Position numbers and translations under genes: made by a program | In this document: piece by piece, positions 15,421-24,503 of the stretch | Position numbering within the stretch: position 1 is the stretch's first letter | Layout: every line of letters starts with the position of its first letter | Notes under the pieces: generated by a model | What the model saw: only the letters and a program-made list of their open reading frames with translations | What the model was told of the DNA's origin: nothing | The model's database searches: none | Source of the DNA: an uncultured Pseudomonadota bacterium | GTDB lineage: Bacteria > Pseudomonadota > Gammaproteobacteria > Burkholderiales > Methylophilaceae | NCBI GenBank assembly: GCA_903926935.1 | Contig: CAIYLB010000108.1 | Span: forward strand, 1-36,914 | Length of the DNA stretch: 36,914 bases | Reading direction: 5' to 3'

Positions 15421-17607
15421 ATGAAGTTCATCAAAATACTACCTCTGCGCGGACCCAATTTATGGACTTATCGTCCAGTATTAGAGGCATGGCTAGACAT
15501 AGGCGTGCTAGAAGATTCACCGTCTAATACGCTGCCTGGCTTTTATGAGCGACTTACCGCTTGGCTGCCTTCTTTAGTTGAGCATCGCTGTGGCATCGGT
15601 GAGCGCGGCGGATTTTTGCAGCGTGTCCGCGAAGGTACTTGGCCTGGCCATATTTTGGAACATGTTACGCTAGAATTGCAAACCTTAGCCGGAATGCAAG
15701 GTGGTTTTGGCAAGGCGCGTAGCACCTGTGTGCGTGGCGTTTATAAGGTGGTAGTACGGTCACGTAACGAACAAGTAAGCCGTGTGGCTATGCATGCGGC
15801 ACGGGATTTAGTTGTCGCAGCTATTGAAGATAAGCCATTTGATTTACCTGCCACGCTCAGCCAGTTACGAGAAATGGTCGATTCGCTTTGCCTAGGTCCC
15901 AGCACGGCTTGTATTGTAGACGCGGCAACTGAGCGCAATATTCCGTCGATACGTCTGACTGATGGTAATTTAGTGCAACTTGGCTATGGCGCTAACCAGC
16001 ATCGCATTTGGACGGCTGAAACTGATCAAACGAGTGCTATCGCTGAAGGCATTTCTAGCGATAAAGATCTTACCAAAAAATTATTACAATCATGTGGTGT
16101 GCCTGTTCCTGAGGGTCGTATCGTTGACGATGCGGCTGACGCTTGGGATGCGGCTGAAGATATTGGTTTGCCAGTCGTGGTTAAGCCTAGCGATGGTAAT
16201 CATGGGCGCGGCGTATCTACTGAGTTGATGACTCGTGAAGAAGTAGAGGCGGCATTTACCTTAGCCGATGCTGAGGGTAGTGAAGTAATCGTTGAGCGCT
16301 TTGTTCGCGGCAATGAGCATCGCTTATTAATTGTCGGTGGCAAATTGGCAGCAGCGGCTAAGGGCGAGTCTGTTTCTGTTGTCGGTGATGGTGTTGCCTC
16401 AGTCAGACAGTTGATTGATGTGCAAATTAATACAGATACTAGGCGTGGCGAGGCGGAAGAGTTTCCGCTGGATTTAATCTTAGTTGACCAAAATGCTTCT
16501 GTGGTTTTTGAAATCAACCGGCAAGGTTTTACGCCAGATTCAATTTTACCGCAGGGTAAACAAGTGATTATTCAACGCAATGGTAATGTGGCGCTGGATG
16601 TCACTGACCTTGTGCATCCTGAAGTCGCTGCGATGGCCGCGCTGGCGGCGCGTATTGTCGGCTTGGATATTGCTGGCATTGATATGGTGGCAGAAGATAT
16701 TTCGCAGCCTTTAGATCAACAACGTGGTGCAATTGTCGAGGTGAATGCTGGGCCAGGTTTATTGATGCATCTTAAACCCGCTGAAGGTGAAGCGCGCCCG
16801 GTCGGTAAAGCAATTGTCGACAGTCTTTTTGTTGAAGGCGCGGTGGGTCGTATTCCTGTGGTTGGGATTACTGGCTCACATGGCGCCAGTTTGACCGCGC
16901 AAATTATCGCAAGCTTGGTGCATTTGAACGGTAAGCATGTTGGTTTGGCTTGCCGTGATGGTCTTTATTTGGATAAGCGCCAAGTAGATAAGCGTGATTG
17001 TGCCACTTGGGCTGCCGCGCAAAAGCTATTGATTAATCGGATGGTAGAAACTGCCGTGATTGAAAATAGTCTCAGCACTATTTTGGCTGAAGGTTTGGGC
17101 TATGACCGTTGCCAAGTAGGCGTAGTGATTAATATCGAGCCTGAGAGACACTACGGTGAGCATTATCTAGAAACGCCAGAGCAAGTTTGTAATGTGGTGC
17201 GCACACAAGTCGATGTGGTACTGGGCAGTGGTGTAGCGGTGCTGAATGCAGAAGATTTATTAGTTGTTAACATGGCTGAATTGTGTGACGGCGAAGTGAT
17301 TTTATTCGCACAAAATGCAACATCGCCAACGATTGAAGCGCATTTAAAGGCCGGCGGTAGAGCGGTGTTGCTTAATGATGGTTGTATCGCATTAGCCACT
17401 GCAAGCCAGCAAATATTACTGACCAAATTAGCAGCGCTACCATTTTTGCAAGTGGCTCAAGAAAATGCTGCAAAAGATACGCCAAAAGACACTCAAGTCA
17501 TGTCCTTATTGGCCGCAATAGGCGCTGCATGGGCGCTAGGTATTTCTGCTGAGATTATCAGTGCGGGCATCGAAACTTTTGAAGTTAAACCTACTGAAGC
17601 AAACTGA
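15421..17607 (+). CDS. cphA': Cyanophycin synthetase-like protein CphA' with degenerate Mur domain
   Basis: A 728-residue CphA homologue. The N-terminal domain (1-160; LPLRGPNLW) and the ATP-grasp domain (about 205-470) look intact, with VVVKPSDGNHGRG (252-264), VIVERFVRGNEH (289-300) and VEVNAGPGLLMH (439-450). The Mur-ligase-type domain is not: where CphA has the P-loop GTNGKTT, this protein has GSHGASL (485-491), and it ends at residue 728, before the Mur C-terminal domain that its neighbour carries. It should therefore keep the ATP-grasp chemistry (Asp addition in CphA) but not the Mur-type Arg ligation. ATG 15421 is chosen because the family begins near KILPLRGPN; an earlier in-frame TTG at 15337 would add 28 unrelated residues and overlap the operator-like repeats. 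cphA follows after 63 bases. Confidence 0.9.
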   Translation: MKFIKILPLRGPNLWTYRPVLEAWLDIGVLEDSPSNTLPGFYERLTAWLPSLVEHRCGIGERGGFLQRVREGTWPGHILEHVTLELQTLAGMQGGFGKARSTCVRGVYKVVVRSRNEQVSRVAMHAARDLVVAAIEDKPFDLPATLSQLREMVDSLCLGPSTACIVDAATERNIPSIRLTDGNLVQLGYGANQHRIWTAETDQTSAIAEGISSDKDLTKKLLQSCGVPVPEGRIVDDAADAWDAAEDIGLPVVVKPSDGNHGRGVSTELMTREEVEAAFTLADAEGSEVIVERFVRGNEHRLLIVGGKLAAAAKGESVSVVGDGVASVRQLIDVQINTDTRRGEAEEFPLDLILVDQNASVVFEINRQGFTPDSILPQGKQVIIQRNGNVALDVTDLVHPEVAAMAALAARIVGLDIAGIDMVAEDISQPLDQQRGAIVEVNAGPGLLMHLKPAEGEARPVGKAIVDSLFVEGAVGRIPVVGITGSHGASLTAQIIASLVHLNGKHVGLACRDGLYLDKRQVDKRDCATWAAAQKLLINRMVETAVIENSLSTILAEGLGYDRCQVGVVINIEPERHYGEHYLETPEQVCNVVRTQVDVVLGSGVAVLNAEDLLVVNMAELCDGEVILFAQNATSPTIEAHLKAGGRAVLLNDGCIALATASQQILLTKLAALPFLQVAQENAAKDTPKDTQVMSLLAAIGAAWALGISAEIISAGIETFEVKPTEAN

Positions 17608-17670
17608 CTTGAAGCAGATGAATAGTCTGATCATAAATATGTTGTGTATAAAAACAAGGAAAACTGTTTG

Positions 17671-20241
17671 ATGGAAGTCTCACGTATTCGTGCGCTGCGC
17701 GGCCCTAATCTATGGAGCCGGCATACCGCCATTGAAGCTGTTGTAAACTGTAGCGAGTTGGAATGCAATATTGCCAATATTAGCGGTTTTGAATCACGCT
17801 TGCGTGCGCGATTTCCAGAAATTGGCCCATTACAATTAGCGGGCCACGAAGAGGCGGTTTCTTTAGCGCATGTGTTGCAGTTGGCGGCGCTAGCGCTGCA
17901 AGCACAATCGGGCTGTCCTGTGACTTTTAGCCGAACTGCGGCAACGTTAGAGCCGGGAGTGTATCAAGTGGTCATTGAATATACTGAAGAAGCAGTTGGG
18001 CGGCAGGCGCTTAACTTGGCGATTCACCTTTGCCAATCTGCGGTTGCCAATGCGCCTTTTGAGCTCACTACGGCATTAGCCCAGCTCAAAGATTTAGATG
18101 AAGATGTGCGTTTAGGACCGAGTACTGGCGCTATTGTGGATGCTGCGATCATTCGTGGCATTCCATTCAGACGCTTAACTGAAGGTAGCTTGGTACAGTT
18201 TGGTTGGGGCAGTAAGCAACGCCGCATACAAGCTGCTGAAACCGATAATACTAGCGCCATTGGTGAAGCGATTGCGCAAGATAAAGAATTAACCAAACGA
18301 CTACTCGATGCCGCTGGTGTGCCTGTGCCTTCTGGCCGAGGAGTTACTGATGTTGAGGATGCTTGGCTGGCGATGGCTGAAATTGCTGGCCCTGTGGTGG
18401 TGAAGCCTAAAGATGGTAATCAAGGCAAAGGCGTTACGGTTAATATCAATAGCCGCGAGCAATTAAATATAGCCTATGCCGCTGCTTCTGAAATTAGCGA
18501 AGAAGTATTGATTGAGCGATTTATTCCGGGCAGTGATTTCCGCTTTTTAGTCGTCGGTAATAAGTTGGTTGCAGCAGCTAGGCGAGAGCCGCCCTTAGTC
18601 ATAGGCGATGGTGTACAAAGCGTTCTCCAATTAGTCGAACAAGTGAATTCAGACCCGCGCCGTGGCGCAGGACATGCCACTTCATTAACCAAGATTCGGA
18701 TTGATGATATTGCGCTAGCCAGCTTGGCAGCGCAAAACTTTACTGTTGATAGTGTGCCGAACAAAGGTGCACGCGTTGTGCTACGAAGCAATGCCAATTT
18801 AAGTACAGGTGGTACCGCTACCGACGTGACTGACGATGTGCATCCTGATTTGGCAGCCAGCGCAGTAGCCGCTGCAATCATGATAGGTTTAGATATTTGT
18901 GGTGTCGATGTGGTGTGCGACAGCGTGCAACGCTCGCTAGAAAAACAAGGTGGCGGGGTCGTTGAAGTGAATGCGGCCCCAGGTTTGCGTATGCATTTGC
19001 AGCCATCGTTCGGCAAAGGCCGTCCGGTAGGTGAAGCGATAATTTCCAGCATGTTTGCAGCTGGTGACAATGGTCGTATTCCAGTGGTGACGGTTGCCGG
19101 CACTAACGGGAAAACCACAACAGTACGGCTAATTGCTCACATTATGACTTGCCAAGGTTTGAGAGTCGGTATGACTAACTCTGATGGCGTTTATATTCAA
19201 GGTAAGCGTATTGATACCGGCGATTGCAGTGGACCAAAAAGCGCACGTAATGTGTTGATGCATCCTGACGTTGATGCTGCAGTTTTTGAGACCGCACGAG
19301 GCGGTGTGTTGCGTGAAGGTTTGGCGTTTGACCGCTGCGATGTCGCGGTGGTGACTAATATCGGCATGGGCGATCATTTAGGTTTGAGTTACATCACAAC
19401 CGTAGAAGATTTGGCTGTGGTGAAGCGTGTGGTTGTGCAAAATGTTTCACCTGATGGTGTAGCTGTCTTAAATGCGGCTGATCCAATGTCTGCGCTTATG
19501 GCTAGCGCATGCCCTGGCTCAGTCACGTTTTTTGCTTTAGATCGCAACCATTCGATTATGGCTACGCATAGAGCGCAAGGTCGTCGTGTGGTTTATGTGG
19601 AAAATGGCCATATTGTGGCGGCGCAACATCAAGATGAGCATCATATTGATTTAGCTGAGATTCCGATTACAAGAAACGGTAGCATAGGCTTTCAGGTGGA
19701 AAATGTAATGGCGGCAGTCGCTGCGGCCTGGGCCATTAACGTCGATTGGCATTTGATCCGTAAAGGCGTGGCTAGCTTTGTTAGTGATGCGCAAACAGCA
19801 CCTGGCCGCTTTAACTTTTTTGATTATCGCGGCGCTAGTGTGATTGCTGATTATGGTCATAACCCTGATGCGATTTTGGCCTTGGTGGCTGCTGTGGATA
19901 GTATTCCTGCAAAAAAACGTTTGGTAGTGATTAGTGGTGCGGGCGATAGGCGCGATGTTGATATTAGCCGTCAGACTGAAATTTTAGGCGATGCTTTCGA
20001 TGAGATTATTTTGTACCAAGATCAATGTCAGCGTGGCCGTGAAGATGGAGAAGTGTTGAAACTGCTACAACAGGGCTTAATTAAAGCCCAGCGAGCTAAA
20101 AAAGTGGACGAGATTACTGGAGAATTTTTAGCGATTGATACCGCGCTGGCTAAATTGCAGGCCGGTGATTTATGTCTGATTTTAATTGATCAAGTAGATG
20201 AAGCGCTTGCGCATATTGCTCAGCGCGTCGCTGAAAGTTAA
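17671..20241 (+). CDS. cphA: Cyanophycin synthetase CphA
   Basis: An 856-residue enzyme that makes cyanophycin (multi-L-arginyl-poly-L-aspartate) from Asp, Arg and ATP without a ribosome, in the cytoplasm. Domains: N-terminal domain (1-150; ALRGPNLWSRHTAIEAVV), ATP-grasp (about 195-465; VVVKPKDGNQGKG at 242-254, VEVNAAPGLRMH at 431-442) that extends the Asp backbone, and Mur-ligase-type domain with intact P-loop GTNGKTT (477-483) and Mur C-terminal part with PGRFNFFDYRG and DYGHNPDA, which adds Arg. The length fits the family (about 870). ATG 17671 has AAGGA about 10 bases upstream. It follows cphA' and is closed by a terminator at 20269. No cyanophycinase or isoaspartyl dipeptidase gene is in the window. 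Confidence 0.95.
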   Translation: MEVSRIRALRGPNLWSRHTAIEAVVNCSELECNIANISGFESRLRARFPEIGPLQLAGHEEAVSLAHVLQLAALALQAQSGCPVTFSRTAATLEPGVYQVVIEYTEEAVGRQALNLAIHLCQSAVANAPFELTTALAQLKDLDEDVRLGPSTGAIVDAAIIRGIPFRRLTEGSLVQFGWGSKQRRIQAAETDNTSAIGEAIAQDKELTKRLLDAAGVPVPSGRGVTDVEDAWLAMAEIAGPVVVKPKDGNQGKGVTVNINSREQLNIAYAAASEISEEVLIERFIPGSDFRFLVVGNKLVAAARREPPLVIGDGVQSVLQLVEQVNSDPRRGAGHATSLTKIRIDDIALASLAAQNFTVDSVPNKGARVVLRSNANLSTGGTATDVTDDVHPDLAASAVAAAIMIGLDICGVDVVCDSVQRSLEKQGGGVVEVNAAPGLRMHLQPSFGKGRPVGEAIISSMFAAGDNGRIPVVTVAGTNGKTTTVRLIAHIMTCQGLRVGMTNSDGVYIQGKRIDTGDCSGPKSARNVLMHPDVDAAVFETARGGVLREGLAFDRCDVAVVTNIGMGDHLGLSYITTVEDLAVVKRVVVQNVSPDGVAVLNAADPMSALMASACPGSVTFFALDRNHSIMATHRAQGRRVVYVENGHIVAAQHQDEHHIDLAEIPITRNGSIGFQVENVMAAVAAAWAINVDWHLIRKGVASFVSDAQTAPGRFNFFDYRGASVIADYGHNPDAILALVAAVDSIPAKKRLVVISGAGDRRDVDISRQTEILGDAFDEIILYQDQCQRGREDGEVLKLLQQGLIKAQRAKKVDEITGEFLAIDTALAKLQAGDLCLILIDQVDEALAHIAQRVAES

Positions 20242-20268
20242 ATTTTTAATCTAAATATCGACACTATG

Positions 20269-20293
20269 AAAAGCCGCATTCGTGCGGTTTTTT
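20269..20293 (+). terminator. Rho-independent terminator after cphA
   Basis: AAAAGCCGCA (20269-20278) pairs with TGCGGTTTTT (20283-20292) around a TTCG loop, with one G-T pair, followed by T-rich sequence. It separates the cyanophycin operon from fmdB. Confidence 0.88.
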
Positions 20294-20418
20294 GGTTTTT
20301 ATGGGATTTCAAACGCCTAACATCTTGTTTTCAAATAAAACGAGCGCGTGTGTTTGGTCGCATTGGCTTGGTGTGTGAGGTATAATTTCGTTTTTAGATT
20401 TTAGCTATCATTTAACCT

Positions 20419-20730
20419 ATGCCAATATACGATTTTCAATGTAGTAGTTGCGGCCATAAAGCCGAAGTTATGCGCAAAATCAGCGCGGCTAGTGTCGATA
20501 TTTGTCCGGAATGCGGCGCTGAAACTTTTAGCAAGCAATTATCTGCGCCTAGCTTTCAGCTTACTGGCAGTGGTTGGTATGCCACGGACTTTAAAAATAG
20601 CGGTGGTAAAGCGCAGACTAAAGATTCATCAAGCGCTTCAGCTGCTAATAAGTCCGAGGGTGACAGCGGAAAAAAGTCTGAGGCAGTATCGTCGCCAGCA
20701 CCTTGTGCGACGGGCTGCGCTTGCCATTAA
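20419..20730 (+). CDS. FmdB-type zinc-ribbon protein
   Basis: A 103-residue protein starting with the FmdB/CxxC_CxxC_SSSS signature: MPIYDFQCSSCGH with C8/C11, and CPECG with C29/C32, forming a zinc ribbon. The middle (residues 50-90) is low-complexity Ser/Lys/Ala and probably disordered. The end, CATGCACH, adds three more Cys and a His. The family was named as a putative regulator of formamidase in Methylophilus, but its function is not established. It precedes DUF502 and aspS, an order common in betaproteobacteria. Confidence 0.85.
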   Translation: MPIYDFQCSSCGHKAEVMRKISAASVDICPECGAETFSKQLSAPSFQLTGSGWYATDFKNSGGKAQTKDSSSASAANKSEGDSGKKSEAVSSPAPCATGCACH

Positions 20731-20822
20731 TATTTTTCTGAGCCCCATTTGTTATTTAAGCTAATTTTTTAAACCGCGATATTTCCAAGCTGTGATAATT
20801 TAACCTAAGCCATTTTAAGTCT

Positions 20823-21410
20823 ATGAAAAAATACTTTATTACAGGATTGCTAGTGTTAGTGCCTTTGTTCATTACTGCATGGGTACTTTCTAGCATTATC
20901 GGCATGATGGATCAAAGCTTATTTTTGTTGCCAGAAGAATGGCGACCTAAAGCTATATTTGGCCGAGATGTTCGCGGTCTAGGCGCGGTGCTTACCCTGC
21001 TTATTATTTTTGTCACAGGTTTAATTGCGACTAATTTTTTTGGTAAAAAATTAATTTTGTTGTGGGAGTATTTGCTGACGCGCGTGCCAGTAGTAAAGTC
21101 TATTTATGCCAGCGTTAAGCAGGTGTCAGATACGTTATTTTCAGATTCTGGCAATGCATTTCGCCGTGCAGTATTGGTGCAGTTTCCACGCCAAGGTGCT
21201 TGGACTATCGCTTTTGTTACCGGGAAGCCTGGCGGCGACGTGGCGAACCACTTGCAAGGTGATTTTATCAGTGTTTATGTGCCGACAACCCCCAATCCAA
21301 CTGGCGGGTATTTTTTAATGTTGCCGCGCACTGAGGTGGTCGAGCTTAATATGAGCGTGGATGAAGCGCTGAAATATATTATTAGTATGGGTGTTGTGGC
21401 GCCTAAGTAA
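20823..21410 (+). CDS. DUF502 inner-membrane protein
   Basis: A 195-residue protein with two membrane segments (about 5-28, YFITGLLVLVPLFITAWVLSSI, and 53-74, LGAVLTLLIIFVTGLIATNFF) and a soluble C-terminal domain with the DUF502 motifs LLTRVPVVKSIYASVKQVSDTL, FRRAVLVQFPRQGAWTIAFVTG and VYVPTTPNPTGGYFLMLPR. Function is unknown. It lies 43 bases upstream of aspS, so the two are probably co-transcribed. Confidence 0.9.
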   Translation: MKKYFITGLLVLVPLFITAWVLSSIIGMMDQSLFLLPEEWRPKAIFGRDVRGLGAVLTLLIIFVTGLIATNFFGKKLILLWEYLLTRVPVVKSIYASVKQVSDTLFSDSGNAFRRAVLVQFPRQGAWTIAFVTGKPGGDVANHLQGDFISVYVPTTPNPTGGYFLMLPRTEVVELNMSVDEALKYIISMGVVAPK

Positions 21411-21453
21411 TTTTTAGCCATTATTTTTTAATTTTTTAATGTAAGAACAAACT

Positions 21454-23238
21454 ATGCGTACACATTACTGCGGTCATTTAAACCGCGAACACATCGGCCA
21501 AACGGTTACTTTATGTGGTTGGGCGCATCGTCGCCGTGACCACGGTGGCGTTATTTTTATCGACTTGCGTGACCGTGAAGGTATGGCGCAAATTGTGATT
21601 AATCCCGATGCGCAAGCTGCTTTTGCTGTTGCTGAATCAGTTCGCAGTGAATATGTGCTTAAAGTTACGTGTGTCGTAAACGCACGCCCAGATGGCGCAG
21701 TGAATACTAACTTAGCGACCGGCGAAGTTGAAATGGTTGCGACTGAGATTGAAATTCTCAACGCCTCACTAACACCTCCGTTTCAATTGGATGATGAAAA
21801 CTTAACTGAGACGGTACGTCTACAACATCGTTACATTGATTTACGTCGCCCTGCGATGCAAAAAAACATGATGTTGCGTTACCGTGTGGCTAAAACTCTG
21901 CGTGATTATTTAGATACCAGTGGATTTATTGAAATTGAAACGCCAATGCTGACGCGTTCAACGCCTGAAGGCGCGCGTGATTATCTAGTGCCTAGCCGTG
22001 TGCATGCCGGGCAGTTTTTTGCTCTGCCGCAATCACCACAGTTATTCAAACAATTGTTAATGGTATCTGGTTTTGATCGCTATTTCCAAATCACTAAATG
22101 CTTCCGTGATGAAGATTTACGTGCAGATCGTCAGCCAGAATTCACCCAGGTCGACATTGAAACATCATTCATGACTGAAAATCAGATCATGGATCTTGTC
22201 GAAGAAATGATACGTCAAATGCTCAAATCAGTGCAAAACGTAGATTTGCCAGCAGCATTTCCACGTATGTCATTCCATGAAGCGATGACGCGTTACGGTT
22301 CAGATAAACCGGATATGCGTGTGACATTAGAAATTACCGAGCTTTCAGATGTAATGAAAGACGTAGATTTTAAAGTATTCGCGGGTGCGGCTAATATGGC
22401 TGGTGGCCGTGTTGCAGCTTTACGCGTGCCAGGTGGCGCGGCGATTGCCCGTAGCGAAATTGACGCTTATACAGAATTTGTAAAAATCTACGGTGCAAGA
22501 GGTCTGGCTTATATCAAAATCAACGATGTGACTAAATTGAATGAAGAAGGCTTACAAAGCCCAATCGTTAAAAACATTCACGTGACTGCATTGCAAGCCA
22601 TTATTGATCGCACAGGCGCACAAAATGGCGACATTATTTTCTTTGGTGCCGATAAAACTAAAGTGGTAAACGAAGCGCTAGGCGCGTTGCGCCTTAAAGT
22701 GGGTCATGATAAAGGCCATGTAGATGGTCGTGCATGGGCTCCGTTGTGGGTAGTGGATTTCCCAATGTTTGAGCACGATGAAGAAAATGATAGATGGGCC
22801 GCTTTGCATCACCCATTCACGGCTCCAAAAGACGGTCATGAAGACTTATTGGTGACTAATCCAGGTGCTGCGCTTTCAAAAGCCTACGATATGGTATTGA
22901 ATGGTTGGGAAGTGGGCGGCGGTTCTGTGCGTATCCACAAACAAGACGTTCAATCAAAAGTGTTTGATGCGCTTAAAATTAGCAAAGAAGAAGCCCAAGA
23001 GAAATTCGGCTTCTTGCTAGATGCTTTGCAATACGGCGCACCTCCACACGGCGGCCTGGCATTCGGTTTAGATCGTTTAGTAACCTTGATGGCAGGTGCG
23101 GAATCTATTCGTGACGTAATTGCCTTCCCTAAAACGCAGCGTGCCCAGTGTTTATTGACGAATGCACCGAATGAAGTGGATGAAAAACAATTGCGTGAGT
23201 TGCATATTCGCGTTCGCTCGCAGAATCCAGCTGCATAA
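21454..23238 (+). CDS. aspS: Aspartyl-tRNA synthetase
   Basis: A 594-residue class II synthetase of the bacterial type. It has the N-terminal OB-fold anticodon domain (1-110; [26 protein letters not shown]), class II motif 1 around [24 protein letters not shown], motif 2 [18 protein letters not shown], the bacterial GAD insertion domain (about 290-410), and motif 3 [13 protein letters not shown]. It charges tRNA-Asp, and in organisms using the GatCAB route may also charge tRNA-Asn; I cannot decide which from this window. Confidence 0.97.
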   Translation: MRTHYCGHLNREHIGQTVTLCGWAHRRRDHGGVIFIDLRDREGMAQIVINPDAQAAFAVAESVRSEYVLKVTCVVNARPDGAVNTNLATGEVEMVATEIEILNASLTPPFQLDDENLTETVRLQHRYIDLRRPAMQKNMMLRYRVAKTLRDYLDTSGFIEIETPMLTRSTPEGARDYLVPSRVHAGQFFALPQSPQLFKQLLMVSGFDRYFQITKCFRDEDLRADRQPEFTQVDIETSFMTENQIMDLVEEMIRQMLKSVQNVDLPAAFPRMSFHEAMTRYGSDKPDMRVTLEITELSDVMKDVDFKVFAGAANMAGGRVAALRVPGGAAIARSEIDAYTEFVKIYGARGLAYIKINDVTKLNEEGLQSPIVKNIHVTALQAIIDRTGAQNGDIIFFGADKTKVVNEALGALRLKVGHDKGHVDGRAWAPLWVVDFPMFEHDEENDRWAALHHPFTAPKDGHEDLLVTNPGAALSKAYDMVLNGWEVGGGSVRIHKQDVQSKVFDALKISKEEAQEKFGFLLDALQYGAPPHGGLAFGLDRLVTLMAGAESIRDVIAFPKTQRAQCLLTNAPNEVDEKQLRELHIRVRSQNPAA

Positions 23239-23373
23239 CATAACTCGCTTGCGCTAACTTTGTTGCGCCCTCTTGCTGATCTGAACGTAAGGTCTGTGAG
23301 GGCGGGCTAGGTTAGTGTAGCGTGATTTTATTTTTCTGCATGGAATAAAGGTTTAATTTTTACATCTTCAGTT

Positions 23374-23901
23374 ATGCCTATAAAATCCCTAATCCGCACT
23401 ATTCCGCATTACCCCAAGCACGGCATTCAGTTTCGCGACATTACCACTTTACTAAAAGACCCGGCCGGCTTTCATATGGTGATTGATGCGCTCGCACATC
23501 ATTACGCTAATCAAAAAGTAGATAAAATTGCGGGTATCGAGGCGCGCGGTTTTATCATAGGGGCGGCATTGGCATACAAGCTGGGTATCGGTTTTGTGCC
23601 TATTCGGAAATCCGGGAAATTGCCTGCCGAAACCATAGGCCATGATTATTTGTTAGAGTATGGCGCGGATCGCGTGGAAATTCATGTCGATGCGATTAGC
23701 TCAGGTGAACAGATATTGCTCGTAGACGATTTGCTTGCGACTGGAGGTACGGCAGAAGCCGCAGCAATGCTGATTCAAAAGCTAGGTGGCCTAGTAATGG
23801 GTTGTGCTTTTGTGATTGATTTGCCAGATTTGGGTGGTTCAAAGCGGTTAGCTGATATTGGACTGAAAACTTTCAGTTTATGTGAGTTTGACGGTGAATA
23901 A
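23374..23901 (+). CDS. apt: Adenine phosphoribosyltransferase
   Basis: A 175-residue enzyme of purine salvage (adenine + PRPP to AMP + PPi). It has the typical opening IRTIPHYPKHGIQFRDITTLLKDP, the substrate loop IEARGFIIGAALAYKLGIGFVPIRKSGKLP, and the PRPP-binding motif ILLVDDLLATGGTAEAA. Length is normal. No clear ribosome site is close to the ATG at 23374. It stands alone between aspS and the VOC gene. Confidence 0.96.
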   Translation: MPIKSLIRTIPHYPKHGIQFRDITTLLKDPAGFHMVIDALAHHYANQKVDKIAGIEARGFIIGAALAYKLGIGFVPIRKSGKLPAETIGHDYLLEYGADRVEIHVDAISSGEQILLVDDLLATGGTAEAAAMLIQKLGGLVMGCAFVIDLPDLGGSKRLADIGLKTFSLCEFDGE

Positions 23902-23988
23902 TATTTTTCTGATTGTGGCTAAATTAAGCGCACGATTAATTTAATCGGCGCTACTAACATACACTTTACTTAAGGTTGTAATAAAATT

Positions 23989-24369
23989 ATGCCAGTCACC
24001 GAAATTAACCATTACAACCTACGTGCTCCGCGTGATGTGATGCATGTGTTGAAAGATTTTTACTGCAATATTGTCGGCCTGCAAGAAGGCCCGCGTGCTG
24101 GTTTTGCTAGTTATGGTTTTTGGTTATATATAGGCGATAACGATGTATTACATCTTGCCGAATATAGGGGTGAAGGTGTGCCGTTGACCAATGTCACGAC
24201 TACCTTTGATCATGTGTCATTTACTTGCACTGATATGCCGGCGATGGAAGCGCATTTAAAGGCCAATAATGTGACTTACACGACACGTGATATTCCACTG
24301 ATTAAGGTCAAGCAGATCAACTTTAAAGATCCGGCCGGTAATGGAATCGAACTGAATTTTAATATGTGA
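23989..24369 (+). CDS. VOC (glyoxalase/dioxygenase superfamily) protein
   Basis: A 126-residue single-module VOC protein (paired beta-alpha-beta-beta-beta). Potential metal ligands are H8 in EINHYNLR, H56 in VLHLAEY, H72 in FDHVSF and E121 in GIELNF. The repeat of the fold is visible as KDFYCNIVGLQEGPR and AHLKANNVTYTTRDIPLIKVKQINFKDPAGNGIELNF. The substrate is unknown. Some relatives are lactoylglutathione lyases or fosfomycin-resistance proteins, but nothing here points to either. Confidence 0.85.
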   Translation: MPVTEINHYNLRAPRDVMHVLKDFYCNIVGLQEGPRAGFASYGFWLYIGDNDVLHLAEYRGEGVPLTNVTTTFDHVSFTCTDMPAMEAHLKANNVTYTTRDIPLIKVKQINFKDPAGNGIELNFNM

Positions 24370-24503
24370 TCTTTGTCGAACGACAAATACTTTAAAAATT
24401 GTGAAATAGCTTCATCTCAATATTCCTAGGCAAATTAACTATGCGGCTTACTATTTAAAGAATATAGTCATTGTTGCAGACCATTAGAAGTTTTGGAGAA
24501 TGT

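Noticed and set aside
18474-19118. 214-codon open frame on the minus strand opposite cphA
   Set aside because: It lies fully inside the cphA coding strand; its translation is Ser/Thr/Pro-rich without any domain, as expected for a shadow frame.
23265-23310. GCCCTC...GAGGGC inverted repeat after aspS
   Set aside because: Arms are about 30 bases apart and no run of T follows closely; not convincing as a terminator.
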